DNA from: Streptomyces sp. ISL-1
Lineage (GTDB): Bacteria; Actinomycetota; Actinomycetes; Streptomycetales; Streptomycetaceae
Direction of reading: 5' to 3'
Assembly: GCF_018614585.1 (NCBI RefSeq)
Contig: NZ_JAGGOI010000055.1
Location: 1-64,000 of the forward strand
DNA length: 64,000 nt
The translations under genes were made by a program, and so were the position numbers. The notes beneath the pieces are model-generated. The model saw only the letters and a list, made by a program, of their open reading frames with translations, was not told the DNA's origin and made no database searches. Shown piece by piece: positions 10,102 to 18,710 of the stretch (within the stretch, counting starts at the first letter, position 1; each line of letters starts with the position of its first letter).

Positions 10102-10374
10102 TCACATCTGCCAGGCACCGCTGCGGCGCACCGAATACGCCACGAAGCCGACGCCGATCCCCAGGAACGCCGTCCCGCCGACCAGATACGGCGTGGTGTC
10201 CACGGTGCCCGTGTCGGCGAGCCTCAGCTCCTGCGACGACGCCGCGGCGCCGCTGTGCTGTCTCTGCACCGCTTCCCGGTCGATGGTGGCATTCGCCGAG
10301 GGAACGAACCACAGCGCACAGAGCAGAGTCCCTGCTGCAGTGGCGGTCAGAAGCGGTCGACGTGCGACGGACAC
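10102..10374 (-). CDS. Very small secreted protein with a class E sortase sorting signal (LADTG)
   Basis: The 90-residue product has a signal peptide with n-region MSVARRP, hydrophobic TATAAGTLLCALWFVP and a likely cleavage after SANA. A linker of about 25 residues follows. The end is a complete sorting signal: LADTG, then the hydrophobic stretch PYLVGGTAFLGIGVGFVAYSV, then the charged tail RRSGAWQM. LAXTG is the motif known for Streptomyces sortase E. After both cleavages only about 25 to 30 residues would remain on peptidoglycan, an unusually short cargo. GTG at 10374 follows AAGGGGG. No sortase gene lies in the window. Confidence 0.75.
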   Translation of the reverse strand: MSVARRPLLTATAAGTLLCALWFVPSANATIDREAVQRQHSGAAASSQELRLADTGTVDTTPYLVGGTAFLGIGVGFVAYSVRRSGAWQM

Positions 10375-10482
10375 GGACTCGATCCCCCTTGAGGCATCAA
10401 CGAATTGGCCGGGTGCGCTGATGCTAATGAAAGCAGCGGGTCGGGGGAAAGCCGCAGGGGCGGGAGGCCTACGCTCCGACGT

Positions 10483-10860
10483 ATGACCACTTCTGAGACA
10501 TCACGTTATGTGCGGCTGCGGGTGGAATTGGTGCTGGAGGTGGGAGACTCCGGGGCCCTGACCGGCGCGGCCCTCGACCGCATCGCGGCCGACGAGTTCA
10601 TGCCCGACGAGGAGCGTGCGCACGCCGAGTCGGCCGTACGCGAGGACGAGGCGGAAGCCATCGCCTATCTCGTGGACCCCTTCGACCTGGTCAGCGACGT
10701 CCCTGGGGTGGAGCTCGCCCAGGCATCCTGGAGCAGTGAACAGATCGACTACGACCCCGATGCGGAGGAGTGGGACCTCGACGAGGAAGATGAAGAGGGC
10801 GAGGCGTACGAAGGCGACGAAGACGGCGAGGAAGACGGCGACGAAGACGGCGGTCGCTGA
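10483..10860 (+). CDS. Small acidic hypothetical protein
   Basis: The 125-residue protein begins MTTSETSRYVRLRVELVLEV. It has a folded-looking first two thirds with a WSSEQIDYDPDAEEWDLDEED segment, then a nearly pure Glu/Asp/Gly tail of about 30 residues. ATG at 10483 lies behind GGGAGG at rather long spacing. No catalytic motif is seen. The acidic tail suggests a binding or chaperone-like role, but this is only inference from composition. It precedes the L,D-transpeptidase gene by 157 bases. Confidence 0.75.
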   Translation: MTTSETSRYVRLRVELVLEVGDSGALTGAALDRIAADEFMPDEERAHAESAVREDEAEAIAYLVDPFDLVSDVPGVELAQASWSSEQIDYDPDAEEWDLDEEDEEGEAYEGDEDGEEDGDEDGGR

Positions 10861-11017
10861 ACCGGGGCCCGGCTGATTTCGTGCCGAAGTGCAACCGCGG
10901 GCGCCGCAACTGCGTCGGTGGATCAGTGAGTGGTGTTCCCCACATTCAAATGTGATGTGGAACCGGATGACCGGGTATGGGTGTCGTCCAGAGTGTTGGT
11001 CAGGGGAATCGGCGACG

Positions 11018-12283
11018 ATGGAGAAGCGTGTGATGACGGACAGCAAGCGGCGCAAAGGCCTGATGGCCGCGTCCGCCGTGCTCGGTGGCGTGCTGGCGAT
11101 CTCTGCCTGCAGCAGCGACGGGGACAAGGGCGGCAGCGCCGAAAGCTCGAAGAAGTCGCAAGCCCAGGTCGACGAGGCGGCGGCGAAGGACGCTTCGAAG
11201 GCGCGAATAACCATCTCGCCCAAGAACGGCGCGAGCAACATCGGCATCAACAACGACGCCAAAGTCACCGTCAGTGACGGCACCCTGACTCAGGTGGCCA
11301 TGACCACCGTCGCCGGCGAGAGCGTCAAGGGCACCCTGGCTGCCGACGGCAAGAGCTGGAAGCCGGACGGCCAGCTCGAGCGCTCCACCACGTACAAGAT
11401 CGCCGCGACCGCCAAGGACACCGAGGGCCTGGAGGCCCACGAGAACTCCTCCTTCACCACGGTCTCGCCCGCCAACAGCTTCATCGGCAACTTCACGCCG
11501 GAGGACGGTTCCACCGTCGGCGTCGGCATGCCGGTGTCCATCAACTTCAACAAGGCGATCACCGACAAGAAGGCCGTCCAGTCCGGGATCACCGTGACGT
11601 CGAGCAGCGGCCAGGAGATCGTCGGCCACTGGTTCAACGGGCAGCGTCTCGACTTCCGCCCCGACCAGTACTGGCAGGAGGGCTCGACCGTCACCCTCAA
11701 GCTGAACCTCGACGGGGTCCAGGGGGCCCAAGGGGTCTTCGGTGTCCAGCAGAAGACGGTCACCTTCAGGATCGGCCGCAATCAGGTCTCGACCGTCGAC
11801 GCGTCGTCCAAGACGATGACGGTCACCCAGGACGGCAAGACGATCAAGACCATCCCGATCTCCGCCGGTGCCCCGGACAACCCGACGTACAACGGCCAGA
11901 TGGTGATCTCCGAGAAGTTCAAGGAGACCCGGATGGACGGCTCTACGGTCGGCTTCAAGAAGAAGGACGGCAAGGGCGAGTACGACATCAAGGACGTCCC
12001 GCACGCGATGCGGCTGTCCACGTCGGGCACGTTCATCCACGGCAACTACTGGGGCGCCGACTCGATCTTCGGCAGCGCCAACACCAGCCACGGCTGTGTC
12101 GGCCTGAACGACGTGAAGGGTGCGGGCGACGCGAACCAGCCCGCTGCCTGGCTGTTCAACAACACGATCGTCGGCGACGTCGTCATTGTGAAGAACTCCC
12201 AGGACAGGACCGTCCAGCCCGACAACGGCCTGAACGGCTGGAACCTGAACTGGACCCAGTGGAAGGCCGGCTCCGCGGTCTGA
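11018..12283 (+). CDS. L,D-transpeptidase lipoprotein (YkuD domain)
   Basis: The 421-residue precursor has a basic n-region, a hydrophobic core and a lipobox LAISAC with the lipidated cysteine at residue 31, so it is anchored on the outer face of the membrane. Residues 60-290 form the tandem Ig-like domains typical of mycobacterial LdtMt2-like enzymes. The YkuD catalytic block near 341-365 has the motif HGNYWG...SHGCVGLND with the active cysteine near 360. It forms 3-3 peptidoglycan cross-links. Start at 11018 is preferred, but the ATG at 11033 (MTDSKRRKG) is also possible. A hairpin terminator follows at 12304. Confidence 0.93.
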   Translation: MEKRVMTDSKRRKGLMAASAVLGGVLAISACSSDGDKGGSAESSKKSQAQVDEAAAKDASKARITISPKNGASNIGINNDAKVTVSDGTLTQVAMTTVAGESVKGTLAADGKSWKPDGQLERSTTYKIAATAKDTEGLEAHENSSFTTVSPANSFIGNFTPEDGSTVGVGMPVSINFNKAITDKKAVQSGITVTSSSGQEIVGHWFNGQRLDFRPDQYWQEGSTVTLKLNLDGVQGAQGVFGVQQKTVTFRIGRNQVSTVDASSKTMTVTQDGKTIKTIPISAGAPDNPTYNGQMVISEKFKETRMDGSTVGFKKKDGKGEYDIKDVPHAMRLSTSGTFIHGNYWGADSIFGSANTSHGCVGLNDVKGAGDANQPAAWLFNNTIVGDVVIVKNSQDRTVQPDNGLNGWNLNWTQWKAGSAV

Positions 12284-12303
12284 GCCCGGCCCGGTAGGCA
12301 TTG

Positions 12304-12341
12304 GAAAGCGGCGGCGCCCTGCCCGGGGTGCCGCCGCTTTC
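12304..12341 (+). terminator. Hairpin terminator downstream of the L,D-transpeptidase gene
   Basis: Arms GAAAGCGGCGGC and GCCGCCGCTTTC flank an inner GC-rich loop. The hairpin starts 21 bases after the stop codon and ends in TTTCG. Confidence 0.85.
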
Positions 12342-12459
12342 GTTGCCCGAGGTGGTGTGGTTCCGAACGGGACCGCGGCGGACAATCCGGCCCTCGGCGC
12401 GGCGGCGGCCGAAGAAATTGGCCTGCGCCCGTCCGAACCTGCCCGTACCGTCGCTCGAC

Positions 12460-13458
12460 ATGACGATCACTCGGCTTCCCGTCACGCCCGACGCCTCCGC
12501 CATCGACGCCTGGCACTCGGTGGTCACCGCCGCGCACGCCCACGATCTTCCGGCCGGGGTGCCGGTGCCCGGCCGGGTCGAGACCGAGGGGAAGCTGCGG
12601 CACTCCTCGGTGAGCGGGCACGCCGTCCATTTCGCGGCGACGGCCCCCGACGGCTCGTACGACGGCGTGGCCTCGCTGCTGCTGTTCACGGACGAGGCCA
12701 ACCGGCACACCGCCTTCCTTGATGTGCTGGCCGTGCGCCCGCGGGCCAGGCGGCGCGGCGTCGGCGCGGCGCTCTGGGCCGCCGTACGCGCCGAACTCGC
12801 GGCCGGGGGACGGACATCGGTCTCCACGCCCCTCGAACCGGGCGGCGCGGGCGAGAAGTTCGCCACCGGGCTCGGCTTCGGGAATGTGCTGCCGCTCCAG
12901 TGGTACGTACAGGATGTGCGGGCCGCGCCCGAAGCCGACCAGCCGCCGGAGCTGCCTGCGGGCTATGCGTACGCCCAGTGGACCGGTGTCGTGCCCGACG
13001 CCTTCGCCGACGCCTTCGCCGAGGCCCACAACGCCATGGAGGACGCGCCCAACGGCGAAAGGGACGAGCAGTCACCGCGGTGGGACGCGGACCGGGTGCG
13101 GGCCGCCGCGCAGCTGATCGTGGACCGGGGCGGGGTGATCCTCTCCTCGGCGGTCCTTCACCCGGCGGGCGGCAACGCGGTCGCCGCGTACACCGAACTG
13201 GTGCTGCGCGACCCGTCGGACGTCCGCGCCATCCAGTACGACACGGTGGTCGCCCCGGCCCACCGGGGCCGCGGACTCGGCCGTGCGGTCAAGCGGCACA
13301 TGCTGTCGGCGGTGAGCGCGCGGCATCCCGGGATACGGGAGATCGCGACCACGGTCGCCGACGACAACGCTCCGATGCTGGCCGTCAACGAAAGGCTCGG
13401 CTACCGGCGTGAGCGCGGGGTCGCGATCTTCCAGGCGAAGCTCGCAGACACGCTCTAG
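12460..13458 (+). CDS. Double GNAT-domain N-acetyltransferase
   Basis: The 332-residue protein contains two GCN5-related acetyltransferase domains. The first has the acetyl-CoA loop motif RARRRGVGAALW near residues 94-105. The second has the matching AHRGRGLGRAVKRHM near 267-281, followed by the ATTVADDNAPMLAVNERLGYR strand-loop. Tandem GNAT proteins of this length are common in actinomycetes and often modify small molecules or act in mycothiol-type chemistry, but the acceptor is unknown. ATG at 12460 starts MTITRLPVTPDAS. It overlaps the convergent XRE gene by four bases at the stop codons. Confidence 0.88.
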   Translation: MTITRLPVTPDASAIDAWHSVVTAAHAHDLPAGVPVPGRVETEGKLRHSSVSGHAVHFAATAPDGSYDGVASLLLFTDEANRHTAFLDVLAVRPRARRRGVGAALWAAVRAELAAGGRTSVSTPLEPGGAGEKFATGLGFGNVLPLQWYVQDVRAAPEADQPPELPAGYAYAQWTGVVPDAFADAFAEAHNAMEDAPNGERDEQSPRWDADRVRAAAQLIVDRGGVILSSAVLHPAGGNAVAAYTELVLRDPSDVRAIQYDTVVAPAHRGRGLGRAVKRHMLSAVSARHPGIREIATTVADDNAPMLAVNERLGYRRERGVAIFQAKLADTL

Positions 13459-14324
13459 CCGCGTCCGGTCGCGTCGGCCTCCGCCGCCTCGTCAACGCCC
13501 CAGCCGGCCAGCAGCCGCAGCGAATCGGCCGAACGGCTGCCCGGCTCCGCGTGATAGGTGACCAACGACAGATCGTGGTCGTCGGGCAGCCTCAGCGTCT
13601 CGTACGAGAGGGTCATCTCGCCCACCAGCGGATGGTGCAGCCGCTTGGTGCCGTGACCCTTCTCCTGCACGGTGTGTGCGGCCCAGAGCCGGCGGAACTC
13701 CTCGCTCTTCACGGACAGTTCGCCGATCAGCTCCGGCAGCTGGGGGTCGTCGGCCGAGCAGCCCGCGTACATCCGCAGCGTGCTGACGACCTCGACCGCC
13801 TTGCACTCCCAGTCGACATACAGATCGCGGGCGTTGGGATCGAGGAAGACGAGCTTCGCCATGTTCCGCTGCTGCGGCGGCAGCGCGGCGAAGTCGCCGA
13901 GCAGTGCGCGGGCCATGCGGTTCCAGCCCAGGAGGTCCAGCCGCCGCCCGACGACGAACGCGGGCACCGAGTCCATCGCGTCGATCAGCTGCTGGAGGGC
14001 AGGCCGCACCTGCTGCGGCCGTCCCATCCGCCGGTGCTTCTTCTGCTTCGGCTTGGCGAGGTGGGTGAGATGGTCACGCTCGACGTCGGTCAGCTGCAGC
14101 GCCCGCGCGATGGCGTCGAGTACCTCGGTGGAGACATTGCGGCCGTTGCCCTGCTCGAGACGCGTGTAGTACGCCACGGAGACACCGGCGAGCTGAGCCA
14201 GCTCCTCCCGGCGCAGCCCCGGGACACGGCGGTGGCGGCCCAGCTGCGGCAGCCCGACGTCCTGCGGCTGGAGCCGGCCACGACGGGAGCGGAGGAATTC
14301 GCTGAGTTCGGCGCGCTGGTCCAT
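13455..14324 (-). CDS. XRE-family regulator with MmyB-like ligand-binding domain
   Basis: The 289-residue protein has an N-terminal helix-turn-helix (RREELAQLAGVSVAYYTRLEQG) and then a domain containing VVGRRLDLLGWNRMARALLGDF, typical of the MmyB-like PAS-type ligand-binding family. Such Streptomyces regulators usually control a divergent short-chain or medium-chain oxidoreductase. That arrangement is seen here: the zinc alcohol dehydrogenase starts 120 bases away on the other strand. GCCAGTA occurs twice in the shared intergenic region, at 14326-14332 and near 14370, and could be operator half-sites. ATG at 14324 (MDQRAELSEFLRSRR) is the family-typical start. Confidence 0.9.
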   Translation of the reverse strand: MDQRAELSEFLRSRRGRLQPQDVGLPQLGRHRRVPGLRREELAQLAGVSVAYYTRLEQGNGRNVSTEVLDAIARALQLTDVERDHLTHLAKPKQKKHRRMGRPQQVRPALQQLIDAMDSVPAFVVGRRLDLLGWNRMARALLGDFAALPPQQRNMAKLVFLDPNARDLYVDWECKAVEVVSTLRMYAGCSADDPQLPELIGELSVKSEEFRRLWAAHTVQEKGHGTKRLHHPLVGEMTLSYETLRLPDDHDLSLVTYHAEPGSRSADSLRLLAGWGVDEAAEADATGRG

Positions 14325-14443
14325 GCAGCCAGTATTACCGGACGGGGAGCCTGTCGACGCTGTCCCTGCCAGTAGTAGGCACGCTGGACGTAGGCACAAC
14401 AGAGGGCTGGGTAAGTGTCGCGACCTGCCCCAGGCTGGATGCC

Positions 14444-15490
14444 ATGACCACCACCGTTTCCGCATACGCCGCTCCCGCCGCCAAGGCCCCGCTGGAGCGG
14501 ACCACCGTCCCCCGCCGCCCTGTGGGCGAGCACGACGTCCTCATCGAGATCAAGTACGCGGGCATCTGCCACTCCGACATCCACCAGGCCCGCGACGGCT
14601 GGGGCGAGGGCATCTTCCCGATGGTGCCGGGCCACGAGATCGCGGGCGTCGTCACCGAGGTCGGCGCCGGAGTGACGAAGTTCGCCGCCGGCGACCGGGT
14701 GGGCGTCGGCTGCATGGTCGACTCCTGCCGCGAGTGCGACAACTGCAAGGCCGGTCTGGAGCAGTACTGCACGGGTGGCGGCATGGTCGGCACGTACAAC
14801 GCCCTCGACAAGAGCGGCGAGGCGACCTATGGCGGCTACTCCACCCATATCGTCGTCGACGAGGCATACACGCTGCGCATCCCCGACGGCCTGTCGCTGG
14901 ACATCGCCGCCCCGCTGCTGTGCGCAGGCATCACCCTCTACTCGCCGCTTGCCCACTGGAACGCGGGCCCCGGCAAGAAGGTCGCCATCGTCGGCCTGGG
15001 CGGCCTCGGCCACATGGGCGTGAAGATCGCGCACGCGCTGGGCGCCGAGGTGACCGTCCTCAGCCAGTCGCTGCGCAAGAAGGACGACGGGCTGAAGCTG
15101 GGCGCCGATCACTACTACGCGACCAGCGACGCCGCGACCTTCGAGCAGCTCGCCGGCACCTTCGATCTGATCGTCTCCACGGTCTCCGCGCCGCTTCCGC
15201 TGGACAGGTATCTGAGCCTGCTCAAGACGGACGGGGCCTTTGTGAACGTGGGCGCTCCCGAGGAGCCCGTCTCGCTCAACCTGTTCTCCGTCATCGGTGG
15301 CCGCAAGACCCTCGCGGGCTCGGGGATCGGAGGCATCCGGGAGACCCAGGAGATGCTCGACTTCTGTGCCGAGCACGGTCTGGGCGCGGAGATCGAACTG
15401 ATCCGCGCGGACCAGATCAACGAGGCGTACGAGCGGGTGCTGGCGAGCGACGTCCGCTACCGGTTCGTGATCGACACGGCGACGATCTGA
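14444..15490 (+). CDS. Zinc-dependent NAD(P)H alcohol/aldehyde dehydrogenase, cinnamyl-alcohol type
   Basis: The 348-residue medium-chain dehydrogenase has the catalytic zinc ligands in GICHSD and GHE, and the structural zinc cluster with cysteines in CMVDSCRECDNC and the following QYC. The Rossmann motif is GLGGLGHMG. The layout fits the YahK/AdhA group, which reduces broad aldehydes with NADPH. The divergent MmyB-type regulator is the likely controller, probably responding to the substrate. A strong hairpin follows at 15537. Confidence 0.92.
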   Translation: MTTTVSAYAAPAAKAPLERTTVPRRPVGEHDVLIEIKYAGICHSDIHQARDGWGEGIFPMVPGHEIAGVVTEVGAGVTKFAAGDRVGVGCMVDSCRECDNCKAGLEQYCTGGGMVGTYNALDKSGEATYGGYSTHIVVDEAYTLRIPDGLSLDIAAPLLCAGITLYSPLAHWNAGPGKKVAIVGLGGLGHMGVKIAHALGAEVTVLSQSLRKKDDGLKLGADHYYATSDAATFEQLAGTFDLIVSTVSAPLPLDRYLSLLKTDGAFVNVGAPEEPVSLNLFSVIGGRKTLAGSGIGGIRETQEMLDFCAEHGLGAEIELIRADQINEAYERVLASDVRYRFVIDTATI

Positions 15491-15536
15491 GCCGACTGGA
15501 CGATCTGGGCCGACCGAGCGGGTAGCGCGAGGTGCC

Positions 15537-15578
15537 CCGGTCGCGGCGGGTCGGGCGAGCCCGGCCCGCCGCGACCGG
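15537..15578 (+). terminator. Terminator downstream of the alcohol dehydrogenase
   Basis: Arms CCGGTCGCGGCGGG and CCCGCCGCGACCGG form a long GC-rich stem with an inner CGGG/CCCGG extension. It lies 46 bases after the stop and upstream of the convergent membrane-protein gene. Confidence 0.85.
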
Positions 15579-15692
15579 TGAAGCCTTGTCGCCGGGCCGC
15601 GCCGAATGGTCGGCGTGCGGCGGTCGGCTCAAACGGGCCGCCGGCCAAAACCGCCCCCGGCCCAACCACCCGCCGGCCCGGCCGGGATCCGT

Positions 15693-17342
15693 TCAGCAGC
15701 CCGGGTCCGCCGATCGCGGCAGCCGATAGGGCGACTCCAGCCGGTACTCTCCCGCCCGCGCCACCGTCAGCCGCGTCCACTCGCCGACCTGCCGCAGACA
15801 CGCCCCCTCCGCCCGCAGCCACGGCGAGTACGCCACCCGCACAGTCACCGATCCGGCCGCCGGCATCCGTACGACCAGCTCCGCGTCATCGCCGCGCACC
15901 ACCGTCGCCGGGGCGGCCGCCAGCGGAACGGCGTCCCGCACCCGGTAGACCGTCCAGCCCTCGTCCTGCCACACCCGCTCCAGCCAGCCGGGCCCGCTCC
16001 TGACGATCGCGGCCTCGCCCTCGGCGGGCCCGTCGGGACGCCCGTGGTGCAGCACAACGAAGCCGACGGCCCAGCGGTCCAGCCACTGCCGGTACGTCGC
16101 CTCGGTCAGCGACCCGTCGTAGAAGAGCCGCCCTCGCTCGACGTCGAGCTGCCGGTTCCAGCCGCGCGCCATATTGATGTGCGGGGCCAGGACGGTGGCC
16201 TCGCGGTGATTGCGGGCGGGGACGACCTCGACCCGAGTACGGTCGGCGCCCAGCCGCTGAAGCGCCCGTACGACACCGTCGGTCTGCGCGGCCCATGCGG
16301 GCACGTCGTTGGAGACGACCAGATCGTCCTCGGTCTTGTCGATCAGCCAGTACGTGTTCATGACGAGCGCGATCGCGAGCACGGCCCGCAGGAGCCCGCC
16401 GAGGTCGATCAGCGCACGTAGTCTGTCCAGCCCGCCGAGCTTGTCCAGCCCTCTGATCCCGCTCGCGAGTACCGCCGCGAGCAGCACCGGCGGCCCCACC
16501 AGCCCCACCAGCCGCTCGACGTTCGTGCCGATCGGCGAGGCGATGAGATACGTGAGCACCACCCCGGCGCCGTACACCCCGGCTCCGTACCGCACCACCG
16601 GCCACTCGCGCGGCGCCGCGACGGCCACCGCGGCGGATACGACCAGCGGCAGCCACAATTTGCCGGTCGCCATGGGCTGTTCGCCCTGGAAGGGGAAGAG
16701 CAGCGTCACTGCCGCCACCACGACGAACGGCGGCAGCGCGAGCGCGGCCCCTTTCCGCCACTGGCGGTCCAGGAGATACGCCGCCCCCGCCACCAGCAGG
16801 AACAGCCCGGCGACAGGACTGGCCATGGTCGCAAGCGCCGCGCACGCCGCCGCGACGGCGCTCCTGCGTACGTACAGCACGGCGAGCAGCCCGATCGCGA
16901 CGCCCAGCGCGAAGGTCGTACGCCCCGAGGCCACGTTGCACCAGAGCGCCAGCGCCCCGACGACAGCCGGCCACACCGGTCGCGGCACCCCGCTTCGTAC
17001 GAACAGGCAGGCCAGCACCCAGGCTCCGCCGAGGCCGGCGGACACGGACACGGCCCGTACGCCGAAGACGGCCATCAACGGGGGAGTGAGCAGGCTGTAG
17101 TTGGCGGTGTGGGTGCCGCCGTACCAGGAGAGGTTGTAGGCGGAGGCGGGGTGCCGCTCCAGGAAGCCGGCCCAGGCGAGCTGCGCGGCCAGATCGCCGC
17201 CGCCGGTCGCGAGCCGGCCGGCCCACAGGATGTACAGCGGCACGACGACGGCGATCGCGACGAGCGGGACGCGCCACCTGGGTGACGCGTCCCGCTCGCC
17301 GGCGCTTGTCCGTACAGTCTCTGTCTGTTCGCTGACCCCCAC
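15693..17342 (-). CDS. Large polytopic membrane protein, possible glycosyltransferase-like
   Basis: The 549-residue product has about ten to eleven hydrophobic helices over residues 25-345, then a soluble C-terminal region of about 200 residues. The first outside loop contains GGDLAAQLAWAGFLERHP and later YNLSWYGGTHTANY, reminiscent of GT-C glycosyltransferases where acidic residues follow helix 1. The C-terminal part (TEATYRQWLDRWAVGFVVLHHG) resembles the soluble domain of such proteins. A polyprenyl-phosphate-sugar donor is possible, but no family is certain. It is separated from the Liv operon by 111 bases and from adh by a terminator. Confidence 0.8.
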   Translation of the reverse strand: MGVSEQTETVRTSAGERDASPRWRVPLVAIAVVVPLYILWAGRLATGGGDLAAQLAWAGFLERHPASAYNLSWYGGTHTANYSLLTPPLMAVFGVRAVSVSAGLGGAWVLACLFVRSGVPRPVWPAVVGALALWCNVASGRTTFALGVAIGLLAVLYVRRSAVAAACAALATMASPVAGLFLLVAGAAYLLDRQWRKGAALALPPFVVVAAVTLLFPFQGEQPMATGKLWLPLVVSAAVAVAAPREWPVVRYGAGVYGAGVVLTYLIASPIGTNVERLVGLVGPPVLLAAVLASGIRGLDKLGGLDRLRALIDLGGLLRAVLAIALVMNTYWLIDKTEDDLVVSNDVPAWAAQTDGVVRALQRLGADRTRVEVVPARNHREATVLAPHINMARGWNRQLDVERGRLFYDGSLTEATYRQWLDRWAVGFVVLHHGRPDGPAEGEAAIVRSGPGWLERVWQDEGWTVYRVRDAVPLAAAPATVVRGDDAELVVRMPAAGSVTVRVAYSPWLRAEGACLRQVGEWTRLTVARAGEYRLESPYRLPRSADPGC

Positions 17343-17453
17343 GCGGCAACCCTAATGGGGGCGTCGCCCGGCCGATCCGGGGATCGGCGGGCGGGCCCGC
17401 ACCAGGGACGTCCGCCCTCCCCCGTCCGCACAGGGCGGGGCAGGGGTGACGCG

Positions 17454-18710
17454 TCAGCTCTTGGGCAGCGGGTAGGCCCGTGCCGCGGGCACTTCGTGGG
17501 CCGGCTCGACGGTCAGCAGTCCGCCCGCGGCCTGCTTGGCGGGCTTTTGGATGAAGGACTGGTAGGTCGCCGGCTTGGCGCGGTCGGAGAAGTCGAGCGA
17601 CACTCCGAGAATGGTGAGCTTGGACTGCTTGCGGTGGGCCGCGGTGATGCCTTCCCGGGTCAGGTCCTTGGCCTTGCAGGCTGCCTTGAGGTCCTCACCG
17701 AGGACATTGATCGCGTTCCAGCCGCTGATGACGCCCGAGTCGAGCGGGTCCTTGGGGTACTTCGCCTTGTAGTCCTTGGCGAGCTGCTGGGTCGCCGGGG
17801 TGTCGGAGCTGAACGACGGGGCGGCGCTGACCACATGGAGCTGCTTCTCCAGGGCGGGTCCGACCGGCGTGGCCAGCAGCTGCGGGGCGAAGCCGGGTGC
17901 GTTGCTGAGGACCGGGACAGCGAAGCCCTGCGCCGCCGCGGTGCCGACCAGGGCCGCCGTCTGCTTGGGACCGGCGCTGAGGAGGATCGCCTTGACGCCG
18001 GCCTGCTTGAGCGCGGTGACCTGTGCGGTCAGATCCTGATCGGTGGGCTTGATCTTCTGCTCGACGATGCTCAGCCGGTGCTGCTTCGCCGCGTACTTGG
18101 CTCCGGCGAGGGCGTTCTCTCCGTATTCGCCCTCGAAGTAGACGTGGCCGATCTTGGCGCCGGGCTTCAGCTTGGCGGTGCGGACGACGAAGTCGACGCC
18201 GTTGATCATGTCTATGTCGTAGGTGGATCCGACCACTTGGACGTGCTCGTGACCCAGCAGGCTGGAGGCCCATGCCATCGGAAACGTCAGCAGGTGCTTG
18301 GCCTCGATCTCCTGCTGCAACGAGGACACCACGGGAGAACCGATCACCTGGGACAGAGCTGCCACATTCGGCTCGGTCTCGGTGAACGCGGACACGGCCT
18401 TCTGTACGTCGTAGCCGTGGTCCTTGACGGTGATCCGGACTTTGCGGCCGCAGACGCCGCCGGAGGCGTTGAGCTGGTCGGCGTACAGCTGCTGGGCGTT
18501 GACAATGCTCTTGCCGAGCGAGGCGTACGGCCCGGTGAGGTCGGTCAGCGCGCCCAGGGTGATCGTCGTGTCCGTCACGCCGGGCCCGGTCTTGAGGCCG
18601 TCGCTGCCGGCCGCGTTCGATCCGGTACCACTTTTGGTGCTGCAGGCCGTGACGCTCAGGGTGAGTACGGCAAGGACGGCCGCGGCCGGGACAAGGCGGG
18701 TGTGTCTCAC
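17454..18710 (-). CDS. Branched-chain-amino-acid-type ABC substrate-binding lipoprotein
   Basis: The 418-residue periplasmic-binding-type protein has a signal peptide and lipobox LSVTAC, with the lipidated cysteine at residue 23. The body is type I fold (ITLGALTDLTGPYASLGKSI, KAVSAFTETEPNVAALSQVIGS). It captures the ligand for the importer encoded immediately upstream. GTG at 18710 overlaps the livM stop in a GTGA, indicating translational coupling. It is last in the livF-G-H-M-K order. Ligand may be branched-chain amino acids, but short amides, urea or purine breakdown products are equally possible given the adjacent PucR regulator. Confidence 0.92.
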   Translation of the reverse strand: MRHTRLVPAAAVLAVLTLSVTACSTKSGTGSNAAGSDGLKTGPGVTDTTITLGALTDLTGPYASLGKSIVNAQQLYADQLNASGGVCGRKVRITVKDHGYDVQKAVSAFTETEPNVAALSQVIGSPVVSSLQQEIEAKHLLTFPMAWASSLLGHEHVQVVGSTYDIDMINGVDFVVRTAKLKPGAKIGHVYFEGEYGENALAGAKYAAKQHRLSIVEQKIKPTDQDLTAQVTALKQAGVKAILLSAGPKQTAALVGTAAAQGFAVPVLSNAPGFAPQLLATPVGPALEKQLHVVSAAPSFSSDTPATQQLAKDYKAKYPKDPLDSGVISGWNAINVLGEDLKAACKAKDLTREGITAAHRKQSKLTILGVSLDFSDRAKPATYQSFIQKPAKQAAGGLLTVEPAHEVPAARAYPLPKS

